From assembly GCF_001653715.1 (NCBI RefSeq), contig NZ_LWHQ01000013.1:102780-166779 (forward strand): a stretch of DNA of 64,000 bases. Reading direction: 5' to 3'. The position numbers and the translations under genes were made by a program. This document shows positions 45,174 through 57,401 of the stretch, piece by piece (the stretch's first letter is position 1; each line of letters opens with the position of its first letter). Below the pieces are notes generated by a model. The model was not told the DNA's origin, did no database searches, and saw nothing but the letters and a program-made list of their open reading frames with translations. Origin of the DNA: Methylobacterium platani (GTDB lineage Bacteria > Pseudomonadota > Alphaproteobacteria > Rhizobiales > Beijerinckiaceae).

Positions 45174-46603
45174 CCTGCGCATCCCGCTTCGCCGCGGCCG
45201 CGGCGTCCCTGTTCCGCTCCCGCGGCGGCGGCATCAACGTGCTGTTCGGGCTCAGCCTGATCCCGATCGTCGGCATGATCGGCCTCGGGGTCGATTACGG
45301 CATGGCCGTCACCGACCGCTCGCGGCTCGACCGGGCGGCGGATGCGGCGGCGATGGCGGCCATCGTCACCGCCAAGGCCTACATCGCGGCGAACTCGTCG
45401 CAGAGCAACGTGATGACGGCGGCGGCGACGGCGGGTCGGAACCAGGCCGTCAACACCTTCAACGTCAATTCCGGCAGCGTGCCGCTCGCCACCGTGACGC
45501 TGCAGACGCCGGACGTGACGATTTCCGGTCAGACGATCAAGGCCGTCATCACCTACACGGCGACGATCCAGAACAGCTTCTCGAAGCTCTTCATGGTGCC
45601 GACTTCGACGGTCGGCAACACGGTCCAGGCCTCGGTCGACCTGCCGACCTATCTCGACTTCTACCTGATGGTCGACGTCTCCGGCTCGATGGGCCTACCG
45701 ACGACCGCGAACGGCATGACGCAGCTCGCCGCCGTCAACAACGACATGTATTCCGACTACCAGCAGGGATGCCAGTTCGCCTGCCACTTCCCCGGCTACG
45801 TCGGCTGGACCAAGGCGGCGGGCAAGATCCAGCTGCGGTCGGACGCGGTGAACAACGCCGTCTGCTCGCTGCTGCAGCGGGCGAGCTTCCCGACCGTGCC
45901 GAACCAGTACCGGATCGGCCTCTACCCGTTCATCAACCAACTGGCGACGCTCGCCACCCTCACCAGCGACGTCAACGCGCTGAAGACCGCCGCCCAGTGC
46001 TCGCTGACCTGGCCGCTCGCCTTCACCAACCTCCTCGATACCGGCGCGACGCAGCTCTACAGCCCCGGGGACCCGACCACCGGCACCGGTGCCGGCGGTA
46101 CCCATTTCGAAACCGCCTTCCCGCAGATGAAGGGGATCGTCGGCCAGAACGGCTTCGGCGACGGATCGACCGCCACCAGCCGCAAGCCGTTCGTGTTCCT
46201 CGTCACCGACGGGATGCAGAACGGGCAGCACTTCTTCACCTCGAGCAACGGCAAGTACGCCTATCCGGGCAACCCGTCGAAGTTTTCCGGCTATGCCGAC
46301 GCATGGTGGGACGGCTCGCAGCCGTCGCAGATCGATTCCAAGAACTGCGACGCCATGAAGGCCGCCGGCGCGACGATCTCGATCCTCTACATCCCCTACA
46401 ACCAGATCAGCTTCACCGATAAGGGCGGCGGCATCGCCTGGGAGAACAACCGGGTCAACGGCTTCAGCCCGACGCTGGCGACGCCGCTCCAGGCCTGCGC
46501 CTCGCCGGGCTACTTCAAGACCGCCAACTCCCCGGACGACATCACCGCCGCCCTGAAGGCGATGTTCGACCAGGCGCTCCGGGTCGCCCGCCTCACCCAG
46601 TAG
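45167..46603 (+). CDS. TadG-like pseudopilin with a von Willebrand A domain
   Basis: 478 residues. The N-terminal GGGINVLFGLSLIPIVGMIGLGVDYG is the TadG helix. A VWA domain begins near residue 155 with the metal site DVSGSMG and continues through FVFLVTDGMQNG. Unusually, the region between the first two MIDAS segments holds a Cys-rich insertion (GCQFACHFPGYVGW). TadG-like proteins are thought to anchor or cap Flp pili in the envelope. It overlaps the previous gene by seven bases and runs 11 bases into the convergent tetR gene. Confidence 0.87.
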   Translation: MLTCASRFAAAAASLFRSRGGGINVLFGLSLIPIVGMIGLGVDYGMAVTDRSRLDRAADAAAMAAIVTAKAYIAANSSQSNVMTAAATAGRNQAVNTFNVNSGSVPLATVTLQTPDVTISGQTIKAVITYTATIQNSFSKLFMVPTSTVGNTVQASVDLPTYLDFYLMVDVSGSMGLPTTANGMTQLAAVNNDMYSDYQQGCQFACHFPGYVGWTKAAGKIQLRSDAVNNAVCSLLQRASFPTVPNQYRIGLYPFINQLATLATLTSDVNALKTAAQCSLTWPLAFTNLLDTGATQLYSPGDPTTGTGAGGTHFETAFPQMKGIVGQNGFGDGSTATSRKPFVFLVTDGMQNGQHFFTSSNGKYAYPGNPSKFSGYADAWWDGSQPSQIDSKNCDAMKAAGATISILYIPYNQISFTDKGGGIAWENNRVNGFSPTLATPLQACASPGYFKTANSPDDITAALKAMFDQALRVARLTQ

Positions 46604-47276
46604 GCGGGCGCACACCCGCGAGGAACAACGCCACGGCGGCCCGGCGGCGCCTTTCCTGCGCCTCCGGGTCGACCGCGATGCCGTAGAGCGCCTGGCGCGA
46701 GGCCTTGCCGAGGATCAGGTTGAGGAAGAGGTCGGCGGCGACCTCCGGATCGTCGGCCGCGATCTGCCCTTGCGCCGCCAGCACCTCCAGCAGGTGGGCG
46801 ACCGCCCGCACGCCGCGCAGCCAGCCTTCCTCATAGGCGAGGCGCGCGAGCTCGGGGAAATGCAGCGCCTGGGCGACGATGCAGCGGTTGAGCGCCGCCG
46901 CCCCCGGCGCCTGCACCCGGGCGAGCAGGGTCCGGCTCAGCGCGTCGAGCACCGCGGCGGCCTCCCGGGTCGCGCCCTCCACCGCCTGGGCCTCGGCCGC
47001 GGCCGAGAGCGGCGCCAGCCAGTCCCGGATCCGCTCCTCCAGCACCGCCGCGAACAGCGCGCGCTTGTCGCGATAGCGGGCGTAGAGCGTCGGCTTGCTC
47101 ACCCCCGCTCCTTGCGCGACCGCGTCGATCGAGGTCGCGTCGAAGCCGTGCGCCATGAACAGCTCGGTCGCGACCGCCACGATCCGCGCGTCGCGCTTCA
47201 CCGCCTCCTCGCGGGTCGGGCGCCCGCCGCTGCGACGCCCCGCGTCCCCCGCATCGGCGGGCACCGCCTGGCTCAT
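46593..47276 (-). CDS. TetR-family repressor of the adjacent efflux pump
   Basis: 227 residues. The N-terminal HTH is IVAVATELFMAHGFDATSIDAVAQGAGVSKPTLYARYRDKRALF, with the C-terminal part a helical ligand-binding domain (AefR/TetR_C type). It is divergent from an emrA-like gene, with a palindromic operator between. The start is chosen at 47276, giving a Gly/Arg-rich N-terminal tail. Confidence 0.9.
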   Translation of the reverse strand: MSQAVPADAGDAGRRSGGRPTREEAVKRDARIVAVATELFMAHGFDATSIDAVAQGAGVSKPTLYARYRDKRALFAAVLEERIRDWLAPLSAAAEAQAVEGATREAAAVLDALSRTLLARVQAPGAAALNRCIVAQALHFPELARLAYEEGWLRGVRAVAHLLEVLAAQGQIAADDPEVAADLFLNLILGKASRQALYGIAVDPEAQERRRRAAVALFLAGVRPPTG

Positions 47277-47316
47277 GGGTCGTCTCCTTGCTCGGCCGTG
47301 CCGTCCGGCATATCAC

Positions 47317-47333
47317 AACGATACCGTATCGTT
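47317..47333. promoter_or_regulatory. Candidate TetR operator
   Basis: AACGATA-CCG-TATCGTT is a perfect inverted repeat with a three-base centre in the divergent spacer between the TetR gene and the EmrA-like gene. Bound repressor would cover both promoters. Confidence 0.7.
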
Positions 47334-47352
47334 TCGTTGTCGGCCAGCCGCC

Positions 47353-48483
47353 ATGCAGCAATCCCCCGCCTCCACCCCGGCGCCCCCCAAGCGGCGCAAG
47401 GGCCGGCTGATCCTCGGCCTCGTCCTGCTCGCGGCCCTGGGGAGCGGCGGCTCCTACGGCTGGCACTGGTGGACGACCGGGCGCTTCCTCGAGACGACCG
47501 AGGACGCCTATCTCCAGGCCGACAAGGTCACGGTCGCCCCCCGCATCGCCGGCACCATCGCCTCGGTGCTGGTCGGCGACAACCAGCCGGTCAAGGCCGG
47601 CACGGTGCTGGCCCGCCTCGACGACCGCGAGTACCGGGTGGCCCTGAAGCAGGCCGAGGCCGAGGCCGGGAAGGCCCGGGCCCAGATCCTCGGCACGGCG
47701 GCGGCGATCACCCAGGCCCAGGCACAGGTGGAATCGGCGAAGGCCGAGATCGAGAACACCGAGGCCGGGCTCGATTTCGCCACCAAGGAATACGACCGCT
47801 ACAGGAACCTGCTCCAGACCGGCTCCGGCACGGTGCAGCGCCAGCAGCAGGCCGATTCGGACCTGCGCCAGAAGCGGGCGGCGCGCGACAAGGCGGTCGC
47901 CTCGCTCGAAGCCTCGAAGAAGCAGGTCGAGAGCCTGCGGGCGCTGGAGGCGAGCGCCCGCGCCACCCTGGAGGGCGCGCAGGCCAAGGTCGAGCAGGCC
48001 CGGCTCAACCTCAGCTACGCGACCGTCACCGCGCCGATCGACGGCACGGTCGGCGACCGCTCGCTGCGGGTCGGGCAGTTCGTGTCGGCCGGTACCGGGC
48101 TCCTCACGGTGGTGCCGATGGGCCGCGACATCTACCTGGTGGCGAACTTCAAGGAGACCCAGACCGGCCGCATGATCGAGGGCCAGCCGGTCACCTTCAC
48201 GGTCGACGCGCTCGGCGAGCACGAGTTCGGCGGCCGGATCGAGAGCTTCTCCCCCGGCACCGGCGCGCAATTCGCCCTGCTGCCGCCGGAGAACGCCACC
48301 GGCAACTTCACCAAGGTGGTGCAGCGGGTGCCGGTGCGGATCGCGCTCGACGCCGACGATCCGCTGCTGTCCCGCCTGCGTCCCGGCCTCTCGGTCGAGG
48401 CCACCGTCCACACCCACGGCACGGTCGAGCCCGGCGCGCGCCGCCCGGCCGCAGCCCTGGTCAGCGAGGCGCTGCCGCGATGA
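47353..48483 (+). CDS. EmrA/HlyD-family membrane fusion protein
   Basis: 376 residues. One N-terminal transmembrane helix (about 17-35), split lipoyl domain (EDAYLQADKVTVAPRIAG and ATVTAPIDGTVGDRS), a coiled-coil hairpin rich in Gln/Ala/Glu (about 100-210) and a beta barrel (FSPGTGAQFALLPPENATGNFTKVVQRVPV). These are EmrA/FarA features; it links the MFS pump to an outer-membrane channel. No strong ribosome site precedes the ATG. The start of emrB overlaps its stop by four bases. Confidence 0.9.
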   Translation: MQQSPASTPAPPKRRKGRLILGLVLLAALGSGGSYGWHWWTTGRFLETTEDAYLQADKVTVAPRIAGTIASVLVGDNQPVKAGTVLARLDDREYRVALKQAEAEAGKARAQILGTAAAITQAQAQVESAKAEIENTEAGLDFATKEYDRYRNLLQTGSGTVQRQQQADSDLRQKRAARDKAVASLEASKKQVESLRALEASARATLEGAQAKVEQARLNLSYATVTAPIDGTVGDRSLRVGQFVSAGTGLLTVVPMGRDIYLVANFKETQTGRMIEGQPVTFTVDALGEHEFGGRIESFSPGTGAQFALLPPENATGNFTKVVQRVPVRIALDADDPLLSRLRPGLSVEATVHTHGTVEPGARRPAAALVSEALPR

Positions 48484-50039
48484 GCGTTCCCGAGGGGAAG
48501 GCCAGCGGTCGCGACTGGCTCGCGGTGTTCGGGGCGATCCTCGGCGCCTTCACGGCGATCCTCGACATCCAGATCACCAACGCCTCGCTCGCCGACATCC
48601 AGGGCGCGCTCGGCGCCTCGACCGAGGAAGGAAGCTGGATCTCGACCGCCTACCTGATGGCCGAGATCATCGTGATCCCGCTCACCGGCTGGCTGTCCTC
48701 GGTGATCGGCCTGCGCCGCTACCTCGCGGTCAACACGATCCTGTTCACCGGCTTCTCGCTCGCCTGCGCCCTGTCGACGAACTTGAGCCAGATGATCCTG
48801 TTCCGGGCCGGCCAGGGCTTCACCGGCGGGGTATTGATCCCGACGGCCATCGTCATCGTGCGCACCCGCCTGCCGAAGAGCCAGCAACCGGTCGGCATCG
48901 CGCTGTTCGGGCTCACCGCGACCTTCGCGCCGGCGATCGGCCCGACGGTCGGCGGCTGGCTCACCGACAACCTGTCCTGGCACTACATCTTCTACCTGAA
49001 CCTGATCTTCGGCCCGCTCGCCGCCGCGATCCAGCTCGGCGCCTTCGAATCGGTGCCGGCGCGCTGGGGCGAGTTGCTCAAGGGCGACTGGATCGGCATC
49101 GGCCTGATGGCGACCGGCCTGCCGGCCCTGACCTTCGTGCTCGAGGAAGGCCAGCGCAAGGACTGGTTCGGCTCGCCCCTCATCGTCAAGGCGAGCCTGC
49201 TGGCGGTTCTCGGCATCTCCGGCTTCATCCTGCGCGAGCTCACCGCCGAGCGGCCCTTCATCAACCTCCGGGTTCTGGCCAACCGCTCGGTCGGCGGCGC
49301 CTGCGTGCTGATGACGGTGCTAGGCGCGGTCTCGTTCGGCTCGATCTACATCATCCCGGTCTATTGCGCCCAGATCCAGGGCTACAACGCCCAGCAGATC
49401 GGCTACGTGGTGATGTGGTCGGGCCTGCCGCAGCTGATCCTGTTCCCGATGATGCCGCTGATCATGCGGGCGGTCGACGCGCGGCTGCTGGTCATCACCG
49501 GCACGCTGTTTTTCATCGCGAGCTGCTGGATCAATGTCGGGCTGACCCACGACGTCGGCGCCGACCAGCTGATCCTGCCGCAGCTGATGCGCGCCATCGG
49601 CCAGCCGCTCTTCACCATCCCACTGTCGCAGCTCTCGACCGCCGGTCTCGCCCCGCGCGACACCGCGGATGCCTCGGCGCTCTCCAACATGATGCGCAAC
49701 CTCGGCGGCTCGATCGGCATCGCCATGCTGTCGACGATGATCGAGCGGCGCGAGCACATGCATTTCTCGGTGCTGGCCGAGGCGATCACCGTCAACGCCG
49801 CCCGGACGCAGACCCGGCTCGTGACGCTGGCGGCCGGCCTGCACGGCCACATCGCCGATCCGATCGCCGCCAAGGCGGCGGCGGTCGGGATGCTGGCGAG
49901 CCAAGTCCGGCGCGAGGCCTACGTGATGGCCTATGCCGACGGATTCTGGCTCGTCGGGGTGAGCCTGGTGCTCAGCCTCGCCGTGGTGGCGGTGCTGAAG
50001 AAGCCGCCGAAGGTGTCGGGGCCGGTCGAGGCGCATTGA
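48480..50039 (+). CDS. EmrB/QacA-family (DHA2) multidrug MFS transporter
   Basis: 519 residues with about 14 helices. Family features are LDIQITNASLADIQGALG at the first helix, EEGSWISTAYLMAEI, GQGFTGGVLIPTAIVIV and FAPAIGPTVGGWLTDNLSW (motif C). Proton-coupled drug export through EmrA. It is the second gene of a TetR-controlled operon. A palindromic repeat element follows its stop. Confidence 0.92.
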   Translation: MSVPEGKASGRDWLAVFGAILGAFTAILDIQITNASLADIQGALGASTEEGSWISTAYLMAEIIVIPLTGWLSSVIGLRRYLAVNTILFTGFSLACALSTNLSQMILFRAGQGFTGGVLIPTAIVIVRTRLPKSQQPVGIALFGLTATFAPAIGPTVGGWLTDNLSWHYIFYLNLIFGPLAAAIQLGAFESVPARWGELLKGDWIGIGLMATGLPALTFVLEEGQRKDWFGSPLIVKASLLAVLGISGFILRELTAERPFINLRVLANRSVGGACVLMTVLGAVSFGSIYIIPVYCAQIQGYNAQQIGYVVMWSGLPQLILFPMMPLIMRAVDARLLVITGTLFFIASCWINVGLTHDVGADQLILPQLMRAIGQPLFTIPLSQLSTAGLAPRDTADASALSNMMRNLGGSIGIAMLSTMIERREHMHFSVLAEAITVNAARTQTRLVTLAAGLHGHIADPIAAKAAAVGMLASQVRREAYVMAYADGFWLVGVSLVLSLAVVAVLKKPPKVSGPVEAH

Positions 50040-50074
50040 GGCCAGTCACTTACACGCGCCGGCCGATGCGCGGG

Positions 50075-50370
50075 AACCCTCCCCCCTCTGCGGCAGGGCC
50101 GTCCCGGGAAAATGTATGGCGCGCCTCCCCTCTCCCGTGTGGGAGAGGGGTCGGGGGTGAGGGTGACACGCTTCCGTGTAAAGCTGTGACCGTCGTGCTG
50201 ACAGCGGGACTGTCAGCGTCTTCTGCGGAACCGCAGCACCCTCACCCCTACCCCTCTCCCACACCTTGCAGCGATACCGGGCAAGCCCGGCATCGCCTGG
50301 AGAGGGGATCCCGCGCTTGTTTCTGTAGGGGATTTTCCCCGGACAGCCCTGCGCAGAAGGGGGGAGGGTT
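50075..50370. repeat. Nested palindromic intergenic element, copy B
   Basis: The whole 296-base stretch between emrB and thrS is one nested inverted repeat. Outer arms AACCCTCCCC (left) and GGGGAGGGTT (right) enclose GGGAAAATG and GATTTTCCC segments. Inside these lie the hairpin arms CCCCTCTCCC...GGGAGAGGGG seen in copies A and C. The right inner hairpin of this copy is interrupted at 50265-50298. The gap between these genes holds nothing else. Confidence 0.88.
50265..50298. repeat. Hairpin inserted in the right arm of copy B
   Basis: 34 bases absent from the corresponding place in copy C. The core is an inverted repeat with arms GCGATACCGGGC (50271-50282) and GCCCGGCATCGC (50285-50296) around AA, with a single mismatch. 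It interrupts CTCTCCCACAC and GGAGAGGGG. Confidence 0.75.
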
Positions 50371-50381
50371 CGGCCGGCGCG

Positions 50382-52394
50382 CTACGGCACCGGCGTTTCC
50401 CCGTGCTGCCCGTCGAGGGTCACGCCCTCGCTCGGCACGCTGTCGGCCACGGCCTCCGCTCGGCGCAGATCCGGGAAGGTCGCCTCGGCGACCAGCTCGG
50501 CCAGGGCCTGATCGAGCGGCAGGGTGCGGCTCTGCGGGCTGCCGAGGCGGCGGATCGAGACGGTGCGCTCCTCGCCCTCCTTGCGGCCGACGACCAGCAT
50601 CACCGGCACCTTGGCGTGGGAATGCTCGCGGACCTTGTAGTTGATCTTCTCGTTGCGAAGATCGGCCTCGGCGCGCAGGCCGGCCGCGTCCGCCGCCTTC
50701 AACACCTCGCGGGCATACGGGTCGGCCTCGCCGGTGATCGTCGCCACCACGACCTGGAGCGGCGCCAGCCAGAGCGGGAAATGGCCGGCGAAATGCTCGA
50801 TCAGGATGCCGGTGAAACGCTCCATCGAGCCGCAGATCGCCCGGTGGACCATCACCGGGGTCTTCTTCTGCCCGTCGGCGTCGACGAAGAACGCGCCGAA
50901 CCGCTCCGGCAGGTTGAAGTCGACCTGCGTGGTGCCGCATTGCCAGTCGCGGCCGATGGCGTCGCGCAGCACGTACTCGAATTTCGGGCCGTAGAAGGCG
51001 CCCTCGCCGGGGTTGATCGCGGTCTTGATCCGGCCAGCCGATTGCTCCTCGATCTGGGCGAGCACCCGGGTCATCACCTCCTCGGCGTGGTCCCAGAGCG
51101 CATCCGACCCGACCCGCTTCTCCGGCCGCGTCGAGAGCTTCACCACGATCTCGTCGAAGCCGAAATCGGCATACGTCGAGAGGATCAGGTCGTTGATCTT
51201 CAGGCACTCGGCGGCGAGCTGGTCCTCGGTGCAGAAGACGTGAGCGTCGTCCTGCGTGAAGGCGCGCACCCGCATCAGGCCGTGCAGCGCGCCCGACGGC
51301 TCGTAGCGCGAGACCGAGCCGAACTCGGCCAGCCGCAGCGGCAGGTCGCGGTACGACTTAAGCCCGTGCTTGAAGATCTGGACGTGGCCGGGGCAGTTCA
51401 TCGGCTTGATCGCGAAGACGCGGTCGTCCTCGGTCTTCGTGACGAACATGTTCTCCCGGTACCAGTCCCAGTGGCCGGAGGTCTCCCACAGCGCCTTGTC
51501 GAGGATCTGCGGCGCGTTCACCTCGGCGTAGTCGCCCTTCAGGCGCCGGCGCATGTAGGCGATGAGCGACTGGAACAGGGTCCAGCCCTTCGGGTGCCAG
51601 AACACCACGCCCGGCCCCTCCTCCTGGAAGTGGAAGAGGTCCATCTCGCGGCCGAGCTTGCGGTGGTCGCGGCGCTCGGCCTCGGCGAGGCGGTTCAGGT
51701 AGGCATCGAGATCGGCCTGATTCGCCCAGGCGGTGGCGTAGATCCGGCTCAGCATCGGCTTCGTCGAATCGCCGCGCCAATAGGCGCCCGCCACCTTCAT
51801 CAGCTTGAAGGCGCTGCCGATCTTGCCCGTCGAGGTCATGTGCGGGCCGCGGCAGAGGTCGAACCACTCGCCCTGGCGGTAGATCCGCAGGTCCTCGCCC
51901 GGCGGGATCGCGTCGACCAGTTCGACCTTGAACGTCTCGCCCTTCTCCTGGAAGACCTTGCGCACGTCGTCGCGGGCCCAGACCTCCTTGGTGAAGGGGG
52001 CGTCGCGGGCGATGATCTCGCGCATCCGCGCCTCGATCGCCGGGAAGTCGTCCGGCGAAAACGGGGTCTCGCGGTGGAAGTCGTAGTAGAAGCCGTTCTC
52101 GATCACCGGGCCGATCGTGACCTGGGTCTCCGGCCACAGCGACTGCACGGCCTCGGCCAGGACGTGGGCGCAGTCGTGCCGGATCAGCTCCAGCGCCCGC
52201 GGGTCGGTGCGGTCGAGGAACTCGATGCGGGCATCCGCCGCGATCGTGTCGCCGAGGTCGCAAACGGTACCGTCGACGGCCATCGCCACGGTGCGCTTGG
52301 CCAGCGACTTGGCGATGCCCTCGACGACGGTGCGGCCGGTCACGGCGCCGTCGAAGGACCGCGTGGCGCCATCGGGAAATGTCAGGATCGGCAT
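50382..52394 (-). CDS. thrS: Threonyl-tRNA synthetase
   Basis: 670 residues. The protein starts with a TGS domain (1-60), then the editing domain with [12 protein letters not shown] and later YCRGPH-type FDLCRGPHM. The class II catalytic core has the Zn Cys in [19 protein letters not shown], and motif 3 near GSMERFTG. The anticodon-binding domain is C-terminal ([20 protein letters not shown]). A C-terminal tail of about 30 acidic residues is longer than usual. It reads toward repeat copy B. Confidence 0.98.
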   Translation of the reverse strand: MPILTFPDGATRSFDGAVTGRTVVEGIAKSLAKRTVAMAVDGTVCDLGDTIAADARIEFLDRTDPRALELIRHDCAHVLAEAVQSLWPETQVTIGPVIENGFYYDFHRETPFSPDDFPAIEARMREIIARDAPFTKEVWARDDVRKVFQEKGETFKVELVDAIPPGEDLRIYRQGEWFDLCRGPHMTSTGKIGSAFKLMKVAGAYWRGDSTKPMLSRIYATAWANQADLDAYLNRLAEAERRDHRKLGREMDLFHFQEEGPGVVFWHPKGWTLFQSLIAYMRRRLKGDYAEVNAPQILDKALWETSGHWDWYRENMFVTKTEDDRVFAIKPMNCPGHVQIFKHGLKSYRDLPLRLAEFGSVSRYEPSGALHGLMRVRAFTQDDAHVFCTEDQLAAECLKINDLILSTYADFGFDEIVVKLSTRPEKRVGSDALWDHAEEVMTRVLAQIEEQSAGRIKTAINPGEGAFYGPKFEYVLRDAIGRDWQCGTTQVDFNLPERFGAFFVDADGQKKTPVMVHRAICGSMERFTGILIEHFAGHFPLWLAPLQVVVATITGEADPYAREVLKAADAAGLRAEADLRNEKINYKVREHSHAKVPVMLVVGRKEGEERTVSIRRLGSPQSRTLPLDQALAELVAEATFPDLRRAEAVADSVPSEGVTLDGQHGETPVP

Positions 52395-52534
52395 GGGTCT
52401 CGAAAAGCTCCTCGGGGCTCACTCCTGCGCACGGTGCAGGTAAGCCGGGTGGTGGACGTCGATCCGGCGGGCCTTCGGGCCGCGCACCGGACGGCGTCGT
52501 CATAGCAGCCGCGAGGCGAAATGACAGGGGGCCT

Positions 52535-52852
52535 TCAGCCCTCGACGCTCTCGCAGAGCGGCGGCGGCGCGTTGACGCCGCGCCAGCGGGCATAGGCCCA
52601 GGGCCGGTGCCAGGCGGCACCGGCGGGTGGGGCGTCGGGCACGAGGTCGATGCCGTGGGTGCCGAACGGGCCGCAGCGGCAGATGCGGGCGAACCCCATC
52701 CAGCCGCCGGCCCAGAGGCCGTGGCGCTGGATCGCCTCGTCGGTATAGGCCGAGCAGGAGGGCCAGTGCCGGCACTGGCGCCCGACGAGGCCCGACAGGG
52801 TCAGCTGGTAGCCGCGGATCGCGAGATGCGCCGCGCGGCGGGTCGGGCTCAC
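52535..52852 (-). CDS. yidD: Membrane protein insertion efficiency factor YidD
   Basis: 105 residues from the GTG at 52852, which overlaps the previous gene's stop (GTGA). Conserved YidD residues are [37 protein letters not shown] and [17 protein letters not shown]. The three-Cys pattern [10 protein letters not shown] is the hallmark. A hydrophobic/amphipathic N-terminal helix attaches it to the inner membrane, where it assists YidC. It extends about 25 residues beyond the family core. Confidence 0.92.
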   Translation of the reverse strand: MSPTRRAAHLAIRGYQLTLSGLVGRQCRHWPSCSAYTDEAIQRHGLWAGGWMGFARICRCGPFGTHGIDLVPDAPPAGAAWHRPWAYARWRGVNAPPPLCESVEG

Positions 52853-53310
52853 GCCGGGACCGCCTCGGATCTCGCGGCGCCTTGCCGGGCGGAGACTTGG
52901 TCGAGGGCGTCGACCACGGCGTCGAAGGTCAGGAGGGTCGAGGCGTGGCGCGCCTTGAAGTCCCGCACCGGCTCGAGCACCGCGAAATCGGCGAACTTGC
53001 CCTCCGGCGCCGGTCCGTTCTCCTTCAGCATCCGCCGCACGGTCTCGCGCAGGGTCCGCAGCTCCTCGGCGCTGGCGCCGACCACGTGGCGGGCCATCAG
53101 CGAGGACGCGGCCTGGCCGAGCGCGCAGGCCTTCACGTCGTGGGCGAAGTCGGTGACCGTGCCGCCCGCGGTGACGAGGTCGACCGTCACGGTCGAGCCG
53201 CACAGCTTCGAGTGCTTGGACGCGCTCGCCTGCGGGCTCGGCAGCCGGCCGAGACGGGGGATGTCCGCCGCGAGAGCGAGGATGCGGGCATTGTAGATGT
53301 CGTCGAGCAT
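52849..53310 (-). CDS. NifU/SufU-like Fe-S cluster scaffold
   Basis: 153 residues. The start [19 protein letters not shown] and the cluster residues [27 protein letters not shown] match SufU/NifU N-terminal scaffolds. The usual third Cys is not obvious in the C-terminal part. It is coupled to yidD and lies 292 bases from divergent folE, an arrangement common in Hyphomicrobiales. Confidence 0.85.
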   Translation of the reverse strand: MLDDIYNARILALAADIPRLGRLPSPQASASKHSKLCGSTVTVDLVTAGGTVTDFAHDVKACALGQAASSLMARHVVGASAEELRTLRETVRRMLKENGPAPEGKFADFAVLEPVRDFKARHASTLLTFDAVVDALDQVSARQGAARSEAVPA

Positions 53311-53602
53311 GGCATTCGTACTTTGGACGAGAGGGGCCGCGGGACGGACGAATCGGGCTTGACCGGACGGGTCGGACTTCGGTTTGTCGAAGGTGGGCTT
53401 TTCGGACTTGACGTGACGTTGGGACGGGCGAGGGTGCGCGGTAACCTGCTGCGCGCCCGGCGCATTGCGTGCCCGGGCCGAATTCCCGATATAGGCAGCA
53501 TTGCCCGGCAGTGCGAGGCGCGGCCGGATCGGGGCTCGTCTCCGGTCCCGGCATGGCGGACCGCGGAGAGCCCGGATCTCGGGCCCGGAGCTTGGAGGCG
53601 TG

Positions 53603-54262
53603 ATGGACGCGGTGTTGAAGTCCTTGTCGGTGCGGGCCCCGGAGGCGGCCGACAAGCGCAGCGACGCCCCCCGGCCGGAGCGCGTCACCGAGCGGCCGAC
53701 CCGCCAGGAGGCCGAAGCGGCGGTGCGCACCCTGCTGCGCTGGGCCGGCGACGATCCGGAGCGCGAGGGCCTGCTCGAGACGCCGCAGCGGGTGGTGAAG
53801 GCCTACGAGCAGATCTTCGGCGGCTACCGCCAGGACGCCGACGCCATCCTCGACCGGGTGTTCGAGGAGGTCGAGGGCTATTCCGACATCGTGCTGGTGC
53901 GCGACATCCCGTTCCACTCCCATTGCGAGCACCACATGGTGCCGTTCATGGGCCATGCCCACATCGCCTACTATCCGCGCCGCGGCGTCGTCGGCCTCTC
54001 CAAGCTCGCCCGGGTGGTCGATGCCTTCGCCCGCCGTCTCCAGACTCAGGAGACGATGACCGCCCAGATCGCCGACACGATCGATTCGGTGCTGCATCCC
54101 CGCGGCGTCGCCGTGATGGTGGAGGCCGAGCACCTGTGCATGGCGATGCGCGGGGTGCAGAAATCCGGCGTCTCGACCATCACCACCCAGTTCACCGGCG
54201 TGTTCAAGCAGGACCCGACCGAGCAGGTCCGCTTCCTCACCCTGGTGCGCGACCGGCGATGA
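53603..54262 (+). CDS. folE: GTP cyclohydrolase I
   Basis: 219 residues. It opens GTP to dihydroneopterin triphosphate, the first step of folate synthesis. Zn ligands lie in [16 protein letters not shown] and [12 protein letters not shown], with the [12 protein letters not shown] helix. TTGGAGGCG precedes the ATG. hisI overlaps its stop (ATGA). The spacer to the divergent scaffold gene (53311-53602) holds no gene and should carry both promoters. Confidence 0.96.
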   Translation: MDAVLKSLSVRAPEAADKRSDAPRPERVTERPTRQEAEAAVRTLLRWAGDDPEREGLLETPQRVVKAYEQIFGGYRQDADAILDRVFEEVEGYSDIVLVRDIPFHSHCEHHMVPFMGHAHIAYYPRRGVVGLSKLARVVDAFARRLQTQETMTAQIADTIDSVLHPRGVAVMVEAEHLCMAMRGVQKSGVSTITTQFTGVFKQDPTEQVRFLTLVRDRR

Positions 54263-54681
54263 CCGCGCCCCTCCCCTTCCCGGCCCCCGGCGACAAGCGC
54301 GCGCTGGAAGAGGGCGAGACCTTCACGCCGCGCTTCGGGTCCGACGGCCTCATCACCGCGATCGCGGTCGATGCCGATACGGGCGCGGTGCTGATGCTCG
54401 CCCACATGAACGCCGAATCGCTGGCGCGCACGCTCACGACCGGCGAGGTCTGGTACTGGTCGCGCTCGCGGGCTGAACTCTGGCACAAGGGTGCGACGAG
54501 CGGGCAGATCCAGACGCTCGTCGAGATGCGGGTCGATTGCGACCAGGACGCGCTGCTGCTGCGGGTGCGCGTCGGCGGCGACGGCGGCTGCTGCCATACC
54601 GGGCGGCGGGACTGTTTCTATCGCGGGGTCGCGTACGACGCCGAGAGCGGGGCGGTGACGCTGGTTCCTCGCGCCTCGTAG
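54259..54681 (+). CDS. hisI: Phosphoribosyl-AMP cyclohydrolase
   Basis: 140 residues. Third step of histidine biosynthesis. Metal ligands and active site are in [12 protein letters not shown] and [16 protein letters not shown], with [15 protein letters not shown] typical of the family. It is monofunctional (no HisE domain). The start overlaps folE by four bases. A palindromic element follows. Confidence 0.96.
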   Translation: MTAPLPFPAPGDKRALEEGETFTPRFGSDGLITAIAVDADTGAVLMLAHMNAESLARTLTTGEVWYWSRSRAELWHKGATSGQIQTLVEMRVDCDQDALLLRVRVGGDGGCCHTGRRDCFYRGVAYDAESGAVTLVPRAS

Positions 54682-54694
54682 AGCGCAACGGCCC

Positions 54695-54955
54695 AACCCT
54701 CCCCCTCTGTGCAGGGCTGTCCGGGGAAAATGGATGGCGCGCCTCCCCTCTCCCGTGTGGGAGAGGGGTCGGGGGTGAGGGTGACACGATTCCGTGTGAC
54801 GCACTGAGCGTGGTGCGGGTAGCGGGACGGTCAGAACCTGACTCAGAACCGTGTCACCCTCACCCCTACCCCTCTCCCACACGGGAGAGGGGATCCCGCG
54901 CTTTGATTTCAAACGTGGATTTTCCCCGGACAGCCCTGCGCAGAGGGGGGAGGGA
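54695..54955. repeat. Nested palindromic intergenic element, copy C
   Basis: 261 bases filling the gap between hisI and the gamma-glutamylcyclotransferase gene. Outer arms begin AACCCTCCCC on the left and end GGGGGGAGGG on the right, enclosing GGGAAAATG and GGATTTTCCCC. The inner hairpin arms are uninterrupted and match copy A. The central 70 bases differ from copies A and B. Confidence 0.88.
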
Positions 54956-54963
54956 TCGGGCGT

Positions 54964-55380
54964 TCAGCGCTTCAGCGCCGCCAAGCCTTTTAAGTACATC
55001 TCCGGCAACCCGTTCTCCCGCCCGGCGGCGATCACGCCTTCCAGGTAGCCTGGCCGCGGCACGCCGCCGTTGCCGCGCCCGAGATAGACCAGCGCCCGCC
55101 GCACCCCGCCCTCGGTCGAGACCGGCTGCTGCGCCTTGACGTAGAGCCCGCTCGCCACGCCCTCGTAGCGGTCCAGCGCCGGCACGTCGCTCAAGGCGAG
55201 GTCCCACAGCACGCCCCACACCGTCCCGGTGGGGACGCGCTCCACCGAGGCGTAGCCCTCGCGCATGATGACGAGGCGGTGGCGGTTGAGCCGGCCGAGG
55301 CCGATGACCCGCGAGGCGGGGCAGCGCCGGGCCATGGCGGCCCGGTCCATGTTGGAGCCGTAGGCGAAGTAGAGCGGCAC
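54964..55380 (-). CDS. Gamma-glutamylcyclotransferase-fold protein
   Basis: 138 residues from the GTG at 55380. The diagnostic YFAYGSNM loop opens the protein, and the conserved acidic position is in LDRYEGVASGLY. This fold cleaves gamma-glutamyl amines to 5-oxoproline. Substrate not clear. The start is only 17 bases after the pccA stop, so it is probably co-transcribed. Confidence 0.83.
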   Translation of the reverse strand: MPLYFAYGSNMDRAAMARRCPASRVIGLGRLNRHRLVIMREGYASVERVPTGTVWGVLWDLALSDVPALDRYEGVASGLYVKAQQPVSTEGGVRRALVYLGRGNGGVPRPGYLEGVIAAGRENGLPEMYLKGLAALKR

Positions 55381-55397
55381 GAGAGAACCCGGGAGCC

Positions 55398-57401
<2,004 letters not shown>

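Noticed and set aside
52395..52534. T-box or other leader RNA before thrS
   Set aside because: Only 140 bases lie upstream, with no T-box-like element; T-boxes are not expected in this group.
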